The notes below the pieces were generated by a model. The model was not told where the DNA came from, did no database searches, and saw only the letters and a list, made by a program, of their open reading frames with translations. Positions 23,151 through 30,590 of a stretch of DNA of 30,590 bases are shown in pieces (position 1 is the first letter of the stretch; each line of letters begins with the position of its first letter). Source of the stretch: Saccoglossus kowalevskii (taxonomy: Eukaryota > Hemichordata > Enteropneusta > Harrimaniidae); NCBI RefSeq assembly GCF_000003605.2, contig NW_003142665.1:1-30590 (forward strand), in the 5' to 3' direction. The position numbers and the translations under genes are program-made.

Positions 23151-23185
23151 CCGTTTGCACTGTGTTGGTAAGTGTGAGGAGTACT

Positions 23186-23394
23186 ATGATGATAAGTGTT
23201 GGTAGGTCTGCAATGTGCTGGTAAGAATGAGGAGTACTGTGATGGCAAGTGTTAGGTTTGCACCGCGTTGTTGAGTATAATGAGTAGTGCGATGATAAGA
23301 AGTGTTACCTTTTCACCGTGTTGGTAAGGATGAGAAGTACTATGATGATAATAGTTGTTAGGTGTGCAATGTGTTGGTGATAGTAAGGAGTAGT
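23186..23394 (+). repeat. Strongly diverged island of four monomers
   Basis: Units at 23186-23238, 23239-23288, 23289-23341 and 23342-23394 hold spacing but show GATGATAAGTGTTGGTAGG, GTAAGAATGAGG, CACCGCGTTGTTGAG, GAAGTGTTACCTTTTCACCG and GATGATAATAGTTG. Two ends read AGTAGT instead of AGTACT. Together with the island at 22716-22921 it brackets about 260 bp of near-consensus units (22922-23185), so old and young monomers alternate over less than 1 kb. Confidence 0.85.
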
Positions 23395-25801
23395 GTGATA
23401 GTAAGTATTGTTAGGTTTGCACTGTGTTGGTAAGTGTAAGGAGTACTGTGATGGTAAGTGTTGTTAGGTTTGCACTGTGTTTGTGAGTGTAAGGAGTACT
23501 GTGATGGTAAGTGTTGCTAGGTTTGCACTGTGTTGGTAAGTGTGAGGAGTACTGTGATGGTAAGTGTTGCTAGGTTTGCACTGTGTTGGTGTGTGTAATG
23601 AGTACTGTGATGGTAGGTGTTAGGTTTGCACTGTGTTGGTGAGTGTAATTAGTACTATGATGGTAAGTGTTGTTAGGTTTCTACTGTGCTGGTAAGTGTG
23701 AGGAGTACTGTGATGGCAAGTGTTGTTAGGTTTGCACTGTGTTGATGAGTGTAAGACTGTGATGGTAAGTGTTGTTAGGTTTGCACTGTGTTGGTAAGTG
23801 TAAAGAGTACTGTGATGGTAAGTGATGTTAGGTTTGCACTGTGTTTTTAAGTGAGGAGTACTTTGATGGTAAGTGTTGCTAGGTTTGCACTGTGTTGGTG
23901 AGTGTAAGGAGTACTGTGATGGTAAGTGTTGCTACGTTTGCACTGTGTTGGTAAGTGTAAGGAGTACTGTGATGGTAAGTGTTGTTAGGTTTGCAATGTG
24001 TTGGTGAGTGTAAGGAGTACTGTGATGGTAAGTGTTGCTAGGTTTGCACTGTGTTGGTAAGTGTGAGAAGTACTATGATGGTAAGTGTTGCCAGGTTTGC
24101 ACTGTGTTTGTGAGTGTAAGGAGTACTGTGATGGTAAGTGTTGTTAGGTTTGCACTGTGTTGGTAAGTGTAAGGAGTACTCTAATGGTAATTGTTAGGTT
24201 TGCACTGTGTTGGTAAGTGTAAGGAGTACTGTGATGGTAAGTGTTGTTAGGTTTGCACTGTGTTTGTGAGTGTAAGGAGTACTGTGATAGTAAGTGTTGC
24301 TAGGTTTGCACTGTGTTGGTAAGTGTGAGGAGTACTGTGATGGTAAGTGTTGCTAGGTTTGCACTGTGCTGGTAAGTGTGAGGAGTACTGTGATGGCAAG
24401 TGTTAGGTTTGCACTGTGTTGGTGAGTGTAATGAGTACTGTGATGGTAAGTGTTGCTAGGTTTGCACTGTGTTGGTAAGTGTGAGGAATACTGTGATGGT
24501 AAGTGTTGCTAGGTTTGCACTGTGTTGGTAAGTGTAAGGAGTACTATAATGGTAAGTGTTTCTAGGTTTGCACTGTGTTGGTAAGTGTGAGAAGTACTAT
24601 GATGGTAAGTGTTGTTAGGTTTCTACTGTGCTGGTAAGTGTGAGGAGTACTGTGATGGCAAGTGTTAGGTTTGCACTGTGTTGGTGAGTGTAAGGAGTAC
24701 TGTGATGGTAAGTGTTGTTAGGTTTGCACTGTGTTGGTAAGTGTGAGGAGTACTGTGATAGTAAGTGTTGTTAGGTTTGCACTGTGTTGGTAAGTGTGAG
24801 GAGTACTGTGATGGTAAGTGTTGCTAGGTTTGCACTGTGCTGGTAAGTGTGAGGAGTACTGTGATGGCAAGTGTTAGGTTTGCACTGTGTTGGTGAGTGT
24901 AAGGAGTACTGTGATGGTAAGTGTTGCTAGGTTTGCACTGTGTTGGTAAGTGTGAGAAGTACTATGATGGTAAGTGTTGCTAGGTTTGCACTGTGTTTGT
25001 GAGTGTAAGGAGTACTGTGATGGTAAGTGTTGTTAGGTTTGCACTGTGTTGGTGAGTGTAAGGAGTACTGTGATGGTAAGTGCTGTTAGGTTTGCAGTGT
25101 TGGTGAGTGTAAGGAGTACTGTGATGGTAAGTGTTGCTACGTTTGCACTGTGTTGGTAAGTGTAAGGAGTACTGTGATGGTAAGTGTTGTTAGGTTTGCA
25201 CTGTGTTGGTAAGTGTAAAGAGTACTGTGATGGTAAGTGATGTTAGGTTTGCACTGTGTTTTTAAGTGAGGAGTACTTTGATGGTAAGTGTTGCTAGGTT
25301 TGCACTGTGTTGGTAAGTGTGAGAAGTACTATGATGGTAAGTGTTGCTAGGTTTGCACTGTGTTGGTGAGTGTAAGGAATGCTGTGATGGTAAGTGTTGT
25401 TAGGTTTGCACTGTGTTGGTAAGTGTAAGGAGTACTCTAATGGTAAGTGTTAGGTTTGCACTGTGTTGGTAAGTGTAAGGAGTACTGTGATGGTAAGTGT
25501 TGTTAGGTTTGCACTGTGTTGGTGAGTGTAAGGAGTACTCTAATGGCAAGTGTTTCTAGGTTTGCACTGTGTTGGTAAGTGTGAGAAGTACTATGATGGT
25601 AAGTGTTGTTAGGTTTCTACTGTGCTGGTAAGTGTGAGGAGTACTGTGATGGCAAGTGTTAGGTTTGCACTGTGTTGGTGAGTGTAAGGAGTACTGTGAT
25701 GGTAAGTGTTGCTACGTTTGCACTGTGTTGGTAAGTGTAAGGAGTACTGTGATGGTAAGTGTTGTTAGTTTTGCACTGTGTTAGTGAGTGTAAGGAGTAC
25801 T

Positions 25802-25851
25802 CTAATGGTAGGTGTTAGGTTTGCACTGTGTTGGTGAGTGTAATTAGTACT
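25802..25851 (+). repeat. Chimeric L/E monomer
   Basis: The unit starts CTAATGG (L or N type) and continues as GTAGGTGTTAGG with GTAATTAGTACT (E type). Upstream units are the S-type end of one segment and downstream units are C and F. The join therefore fuses two parts of the higher-order cycle and skips the P, Q, R, T, V and D types. It marks an unequal-exchange breakpoint within about ten bases. Confidence 0.8.
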
Positions 25852-26010
25852 ATGATGGTAAGTGTTGTTAGGTTTCTACTGTGCTGGTAAGTGTGAGGAG
25901 TACTGTGATGGCAAGTGTTGTTAGGTTTGCACTGTGTTGATGAGTGTAAGGAGTACTGTGATGGTAAGTGTTGTTAGGTTTGCACTGTGTTGGTAAGTGT
26001 AAAGAGTACT

Positions 26011-26063
26011 GTGATGGTAAGTGATGTTAGGTTTGCACTGTGTTTTTAAGTGTAAGGAGTACT
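26011..26063 (+). repeat. Chimeric H/K monomer
   Basis: The left half has H markers (GTGATGTTAGG, GTGTTTTTAAG), but the right half is standard GTGTAAGGAGTACT, and the next unit starts CTAATGG, not the TTGATGG that normally follows H. The unit is 53 bp, not 51. The breakpoint lies in AAGTG, between two units several monomers apart in the normal cycle. Confidence 0.8.
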
Positions 26064-26429
26064 CTAATGGTAATTGTTAGGTTTGCACTGTGTTGGTAAG
26101 TGTAAGGAGTACTGTGATGGTAAGTGTTGTTAGGTTTGCACTGTGTTTGTGAGTGTAAGGAGTACTGTGATAGTAAGTGTTGTTAGGTTTGCACTGTGTT
26201 GGTAAGTGTGAGGAGTACTGTGATGGTAAGTGTTGCTAGGTTTGCACTGTGCTGGTAAGTGTGAGGAGTACTGTGATGGCAAGTGTTAGGTTTGCACTGT
26301 GTTGGTGAGTGTAAGGAGTACTGTGATGGTAAGTGTTGTTAGGTTTGCACTGTGTTTGTGAGTGTAAGGAGTACTGTGATGGTAAGTGTTGCTAGGTTTG
26401 CACTGTGTTGGTAAGTGTGAGGAGTACTG

Positions 26430-27303
26430 TGATGGTAAGTGTTGCTAGGTTTGCACTGTGTTGGTGTGTGTAATGAGTACTGTGATGGTAGGTGTTAGGT
26501 TTGCACTGTGTTGGTGAGTGTAATTAGTACTATGATGGTAAGTGTTGTTAGGTTTCTACTGTGCTGGTAAGTGTGAGGAGTACTATGATGGCAAGTGTTG
26601 TTAGGTTTGCACTGTGTTGATGAGTGTAAGGAGTACTGTGATGGTAAGTGTTGCTAGGTTTGCACTGTGTTGGTAAGTGTGAGAAGTACTATGATGGTAA
26701 GTGTTGCTAGGTTTGCACTGTGTTGGTGAGTGTAAGGAATACTGTGATGGTAAGTGTTGTTAGGTTTGCACTGTGTTGGTAAGTGTAAAGAGTACTGTGA
26801 TGGTAAGTGATGTTAGGTTTGCACTGTGTTTTTAAGTGAGGAGTACTTTGATGGTAAGTGTTGCTAGGTTTGCACTGTGTTGGTGTGTGTAATGAGTACT
26901 GTGATGGTAGGTGTTAGGTTTGCACTGTGTTGGTGAGTGTAATTAGTACTATGATGGTAAGTGTTGTTAGGTTTCTACTGTGCTGGTAAGTGTGAGGAGT
27001 ACTATGATGGCAAGTGTTGTTAGGTTTGCACTGTGTTGATGAGTGTAAGGAGTACTGTGATGGTAAGTGTTGCTAGGTTTGCACTGTGTTGGTAAGTGTG
27101 AGAAGTACTATGATGGTAAGTGTTGCTAGGTTTGCACTGTGTTGGTGAGTGTAAGGAATACTGTGATGGTAAGTGTTGTTAGGTTTGCACTGTGTTGGTA
27201 AGTGTAAAGAGTACTGTGATGGTAAGTGATGTTAGGTTTGCACTGTGTTTTTAAGTGAGGAGTACTTTGATGGTAAGTGTTGCTAGGTTTGCACTGTGTT
27301 GGT
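26430..27303 (+). repeat. Perfect tandem 419-bp duplication (eight monomers)
   Basis: 26430-26884 and 26849-27303 appear identical at an offset of 419 bp, which equals six 53-bp units plus one 50-bp and one 51-bp unit. The unit order is D-E-C-F-I'-J-G-H. Mismatches at 26429/26848 (G/T) and 26885/27304 (G/A) bound it. The D unit of the second copy starts TTGATGG, as an I unit does after H, so it is an I/D chimera that marks the crossover. Confidence 0.88.
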
Positions 27304-27890
27304 AAGTGTGAGAAGTACTATGATGGTAAGTGTTGCTAGGTTTGCACTGTGTTGGTGAGTGTAAGGAATGCTGTGATGGTAAGTGTTGTTAGGTTTGCAC
27401 TGTGTTGGTAAGTGTAAGGAGTACTCTAATGGTAAGTGTTGCTAGGTTTGCACTGTGTTGGTAAGTGTAAGGAGTACTGTGATGGTAAGTGTTGTTAGGT
27501 TTGCACTGTGTTGGTGAGTGTAAGGAGTACTCTAATGGCAAGTGTTAGGTTTGCACTGTGTTGGTAAGTGTAAGGAGTACTGTGATGGTAAGTGTTAGTT
27601 TTGCACTGTGTTAGTGAGTGTAAGGAGTACTCTAATGGTAAGTGTTAGGTTTGCACTGTGTTGGCAAGTGTAAGGAGTACTATAATGGTAAGTGTTTCTA
27701 GGTTTGCACTGTGTTGGTAAGTGTGAGAAGTACTATGATGGTAATTGTTAGGTTTGCACTGTGTTGGTAAGTGTAAGGAGTACTGTGATGGTAAGTGTTG
27801 TTAGGTTTGCACTGTGTTTGTGAGTGTAAGGAGTACTGTGATGGTAAGTGTTGCTAGGTTTGTACTGTGTTGGTAAGTGTGAGGAGTACT
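26848..27890 (+). repeat. Reference higher-order repeat: 20 monomers, 1,043 bp
   Basis: Between D-type landmarks TTGGTGTG at 26880 and 27923 lie 20 monomers in the order D-E-C-F-I'-J-G-H-I-J'-K-L-M-N-S-P-Q-R-T-V. Diagnostic features are E GGTAGGTG with GTAATTAG; C TCTACTGTGCTGG; F TTGATGAG; G GTAAAGAG; H GTTTTTAAG; J GGAATACT or GGAATGCT; L CTAATGG; N CTAATGGCAAG; S TTAGTTTTG with TTAGTGAG; P TTGGCAAG; Q ATAATGG with TTTCTAGG; R GGTAATTG; T GTTTGTGAG; V GTTTGTACTG. Five units are 50 bp, H is 51 bp and fourteen are 53 bp, which sums to 1,043 bp exactly. Other cycles in the window are rearranged forms of this order. Confidence 0.82.
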
Positions 27891-28626
27891 GTGATGGTAA
27901 GTGTTGCTAGGTTTGCACTGTGTTGGTGTGTGTAATGAGTACTGTGATGGTAGGTGTTAGGTTTGCACTGTGTTGGTGAGTGTAATTAGTACTATGATGG
28001 TAAGTGTTGTTAGGTTTCTACTGTGCTGGTAAGTGTGAGGAGTACTATGATGGCAAGTGTTGTTAGGTTTGCACTGTGTTGATGAGTGTAAGGAGTACTG
28101 TGATGGTAAGTGTTGCTAGGTTTGCACTGTGTTGGTAAGTGTAAGGAGTACTGTGATGGTAAGTGCTGTTAGGTTTGCACTGTGTTGGTGAGTGTAAGGA
28201 GTACTGTGATGGTAAGTGTTGCTACGTTTGCACTGTGTTGGTAAGTGTAAGGAGTACTGTGATGGTAAGTGTTGTTAGGTTTGCAATGTGTTGGTGAGTG
28301 TAAGGAGTACTGTGATGGTAAGTGTTGCTAGGTTTGCACTGTGTTGGTAAGTGTGAGAAGTACTATGATGGTAAGTGTTGCCAGGTTTGCACTGTGTTTG
28401 TGAGTGTAAGGAGTACTGTGATGGTAAGTGTTGTTAGGTTTGCACTGTGTTGGTAAGTGTAAGGAGTACTCTAATGGTAATTGTTAGGTTTGCACTGTGT
28501 TGGTAAGTGTAAGGAGTACTGTGATGGTAAGTGTTGTTAGGTTTGCACTGTGTTTGTGAGTGTAAGGAGTACTGTGATGGTAAGTGTTGCTAGGTTTGCA
28601 CTGTGTTGGTAAGTGTGAGGAATACT

Positions 28627-28732
28627 GTGATGGTAAGTGTTGTTAGGTTTGCACTGTGTTGGTAAGTGTAAAGAGTACTTTGATGGTAAGTGTTGCTAGG
28701 TTTGCACTGTGTTGGTAAGTGTGAGAAGTACT
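28627..28732 (+). repeat. G-I junction with the H monomer deleted
   Basis: G (GTAAAGAGTACT, ending 28679) is followed directly by I (TTGATGG, from 28680). The matching copy at 14449-14605 has the 51-bp H unit between them. The offset between the two copies drops by exactly 51 bp here. The deletion breakpoint falls in the shared GAGTACT. Confidence 0.85.
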
Positions 28733-28941
28733 ATGATGGTAAGTGTTGCTAGGTTTGCACTGTGTTGGTGAGTGTAAGGAATGCTGTGATGGTAAGTGTT
28801 GTTAGGTTTACACTGTGTTGGTAAGTGTAAGGAGTACTCTAATGGTAAGTGTTAGGTTTGCACTGTGTTGGTAAGTGTAAGGAGTACTGTGATGGTAAGT
28901 GTTGTTAGGTTTGCACTGTGTTGGTGAGTGTAAGGAGTACT

Positions 28942-29147
28942 CTAATGGCAAGTGTTGCTAGGTTTGCACTGTGTTGGTGAGTGTAAGGAATGCTGTGATG
29001 GTAAGTGTTGTTAGGTTTGCACTGTGTTGGTAAGTGTAAGGAGTACTCTAATGGTAAGTGTTAGGTTTGCACTGTGTTGGTAAGTGTAAGGAGTACTGTG
29101 ATGGTAAGTGTTAGGTTTGCACTGTGTTGGTAAGTGTAAGGAGTACT
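28942..29147 (+). repeat. N/J chimera and three-monomer insertion
   Basis: The unit at 28942 begins as N (CTAATGGCAAG) but continues as J (GCTAGG with GTGAGTGTAAGGAATGCT). The series then repeats K and L types before rejoining S at 29148. Compared with 14815-14864, the net gain is 156 bp, three monomers (53+53+50). It is an unequal exchange between N of one copy and J of another. Confidence 0.8.
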
Positions 29148-29197
29148 GTGATGGTAAGTGTTAGTTTTGCACTGTGTTAGTGAGTGTAAGGAGTACT

Positions 29198-29243
29198 CTA
29201 ATGGTGTTAGGTTTGCACTGTGTTGGCAAGTGTAAGGAGTACT
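29198..29243 (+). repeat. 46-bp P-type monomer
   Basis: The unit reads CTAATGGTGTTAGG instead of CTAATGGTAAGTGTTAGG, a four-base loss that removes the first donor-like site, and ends with TTGGCAAGTG as P units do. It is the shortest intact monomer noticed and looks like a slip between the GGT and AGTGT repeats. Confidence 0.75.
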
Positions 29244-29484
29244 ATAATGGTAAGTGTTTCTAGGTTTGCACTGTGTTGGTAAGTGTGAGAAGTACTATGA
29301 TGGTAATTGTTAGGTTTGCACTGTGTTGGTAAGTGTAAGGAGTACTGTGATGGTAAGTGTTGTTAGGTTTGCACTGTGTTTGTGAGTGTAAGGAGTACTG
29401 TGATGGTAAGTGTTGCTAGGTTTGTACTGTGTTGGTAAGTGTGAGGAGTACTGTGATGGTAAGTGTTGCTAGGTTTGCACTGTG

Positions 29485-30008
29485 TTGGTGTGTGTAATGA
29501 GTACTGTGATGGTAGGTGTTACGTTTGCACTGTGTTGGTGAGTGTAATTAGTACTATGATGGTAAGTGTTGTTAGGTTTCTACTGTGCTGGTAAGTGTGA
29601 CGAGTACTATGATGGCAAGTGTTGTTAGGTTTGCACTGTGCTGATGAGTGTAAGGAGTACTGTGATGGTAAGTGTTGCTAGGTTTGTACTGTGTTGGTAA
29701 GTGTGAGGAGTACTCTGATGGTAAGTGTTGCTAGGTTTGCACTGTGTTGGTGTGTGTAATGAGTACTGTGATGGTAGGTGTTAGGTTTGCACTGTGTTGG
29801 TGAGTGTAATTAGTACTATGATGGTAAGTGTTGTTAGGTTTCTACTGTGCTGGTAAGTGTGAGGAGTACTATGATGGCAAGTGTTGTTAGGTTTGCACTG
29901 TGTTGATGAGTGTAAGGAGTACTGTGATGGTAAGTGTTGCTAGGTTTGCACTGTGTTGGTAAGTGTGATAAGTACTATGATGGTAAGTGTTGCTAGGTTT
30001 GCACTGTG
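29485..30008 (+). repeat. Five-monomer mini-cycle D-E-C-F-V, then D-E-C-F again
   Basis: D landmarks lie at 29485 and 29747, 262 bp apart (four 53-bp units plus one 50-bp unit). F (TTGATGAG; here CTGATGAG at about 29640) is followed at once by a V unit (GTTTGTACTG), skipping about 15 monomers of the reference cycle. The first set has private changes (GTTACG at about 29520, GTGACGAG at about 29598); the second is near consensus. Confidence 0.8.
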
Positions 30009-30556
30009 TTGGTGAGTGTAAGGAGTACTGTGATGGTAAGTGCTGTTAGGTTTGCACTGTGTTGGTGAGTGTAAGGAGTACTGTGATGGTAAGTGTTGCT
30101 ACGTTTGCACTGTGTTGGTAAGTGTAAGGAGTACTGTGATGGTAAGTGTTGTTAGGTTTGCACTGTGTTGGTGAGTGTAAGGAGTACTGTGATGGTAAGT
30201 GTTGCTAGGTTTGCACTGTGTTGGTAAGTGTGAGAAGTACTATGATGGTAAGTGTTGCTAGGTTTGCACTGTGTTTGTGAGTGTAAGGAGTACTGTGATG
30301 GTAAGTGTTGTTAGGTTTGCACTGTGTTGGTAAGTGTAAGGAGTACTCTAATGGTAATTGTTAGGTTTGCACTGTGTTGGTAAGTGTAAGGAGTACTGTG
30401 ATGGTAAGTGTTGTTAGGTTTGCACTGTGTTTGTGAGTGTAAGGAGTACTGTGATGGTAAGTGTTGCTAGGTTTGCACTGTGTTGGTAAGTGTGAGGAGT
30501 ACTGTGATGGTAAGTGTTGCTAGGTTTGCACTGTGTTGGTGTGTGTAATGAGTACT

Positions 30557-30590
30557 GTGATGGTAGGTGTTATTATTGCTCTGTGTTGTT
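30557..30590 (+). repeat. Partial E-type monomer, diverging at the window end
   Basis: The unit starts as E (GTGATGGTAGGTGTTA) but then reads TTATTGCTCTGTGTTGTT in place of GGTTTGCACTGTGTTGGT, about four changes in 18 bases. This may be the start of another diverged island or the approach to an array edge. The window ends before it can be decided. Confidence 0.6.

Larger units (their letters stand above)
1..30590 (+). repeat. 53-bp tandem satellite array spanning the whole window
   Basis: The window is a head-to-tail array of a monomer that is usually 53 bp, often 50 bp, and rarely 51, 49 or 46 bp, giving roughly 585 copies (estimated from length, not counted). Consensus landmarks by unit position are GTGATGGTAAGTG at 1-13, GTTAGG or GCTAGG near 16-21, TTTGCACTGTGTTGG at 22-36, and AGTGTAAGGAGTACT or AGTGTGAGGAGTACT at 39-53. 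All copies have the same orientation; I saw no inversion. The + strand has very little C. Stop codons recur in all frames because 53 is not a multiple of three and TAA, TGA and TAG occur in each unit. No flank is reached at either end, so the full array is longer. Array length, higher-order cycles and local homogenisation fit eukaryotic satellite DNA. Function is not shown by the sequence. Confidence 0.98.

Noticed and set aside
22991-23248. 85-residue open frame on the - strand
   Set aside because: It shows repeating TYHHSTP and THQHSAN motifs produced directly by the monomer. It is open because a 2-bp deletion and a 1-bp insertion shift the frame past stops. I see no evidence of selection.
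1-30590. CRISPR array
   Set aside because: Units are contiguous with no unique spacers between conserved repeats. Variation is spread through the monomer, and there are no cas genes or leader.
1-30590. Telomeric repeat, because TTAGG occurs once in many monomers
   Set aside because: TTAGG appears singly within a 50-53-bp unit, never in tandem, and is often CTAGG. It is not an insect-type telomere tract.
1-30590. G-quadruplex potential of the G-rich strand
   Set aside because: Consensus units have only GG pairs and no GGG runs; the few GGG are in diverged units. Classical quadruplex motifs are absent.
1-30590. CENP-B box or similar known centromere motif
   Set aside because: The CENP-B core needs TTCG and CGGG elements. 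The consensus has no CpG, so the box is absent. Centromere function can be neither claimed nor excluded.
1-30590. Inverted repeats or change of array orientation
   Set aside because: Every stretch read keeps GTGATGG-to-AGTACT order on the + strand. I found no segment with the reverse-complement monomer.

Overview
The whole window is one uninterrupted tandem-repeat array: a satellite (large minisatellite) built from a monomer of about 53 bp repeated head to tail on the + strand. I estimate about 585 copies from window length and mean unit length. There is no array edge, unique flank, mobile element, RNA gene or credible protein-coding gene. Every base belongs to a recognisable monomer, although a few hundred bases are strongly diverged. 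An array this long, with higher-order structure and local homogenisation, points to a eukaryotic nuclear genome in heterochromatin or a subtelomeric or centromeric block. The species cannot be told from the sequence.

Monomer. Counted from the GTGATGG that follows each AGTACT, the consensus unit is 53 bp. A common 50-bp form lacks three bases near unit positions 14-17 (GTGTTAGG instead of GTGTTGTTAGG). Rarer forms are 51, 49 and 46 bp. The + strand is G+T rich: a hand count of the consensus gives about 19 G, 20 T, 11 A and 3 C. Nearly every unit carries one AGTACT palindrome (a ScaI site) and two copies of a GTRAGT-type 5' splice-site-like heptamer.

Higher-order organisation. Monomers fall into about 20 types defined by shared substitutions, which I label D, E, C, F and so on. 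They recur in a fixed order. The cleanest full cycle runs from about 26848 to 27890: 20 monomers and 1,043 bp between successive D-type landmarks (26880 to 27923). The order is D-E-C-F-I'-J-G-H-I-J'-K-L-M-N-S-P-Q-R-T-V, then D again. Elsewhere the cycle is shortened, extended or shuffled. D landmarks are spaced from 262 bp to about 2.9 kb, as expected from repeated unequal exchange.

Regions. 1-4.3 kb: mixed higher-order copies, including tandem 524-bp and 887-bp-spaced blocks and an old diverged copy at 1781-2070. 4.3-9.8 kb: mosaic segments copied from or to 0.5-1.0 kb and 12.4-13.9 kb. 9.85-10.0 kb: a strongly diverged island. 10.0-18.7 kb: repeated full or partial cycles with weaker islands near 11.9 and 13.9 kb. 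18.7-22.7 kb: the most recently duplicated part, with a perfect 471-bp tandem pair and two identical 954-bp blocks 1,304 bp apart. 22.7-23.4 kb: two more old islands. 23.4-30.59 kb: further cycles, including a perfect 419-bp tandem pair, chimeric monomers that mark recombination joins, and a 262-bp five-monomer miniature cycle. The last 20 bases begin to diverge from consensus.

No genes act together here. The biological interest is the array: its turnover history, its strand asymmetry and its dense splice-donor-like motifs.
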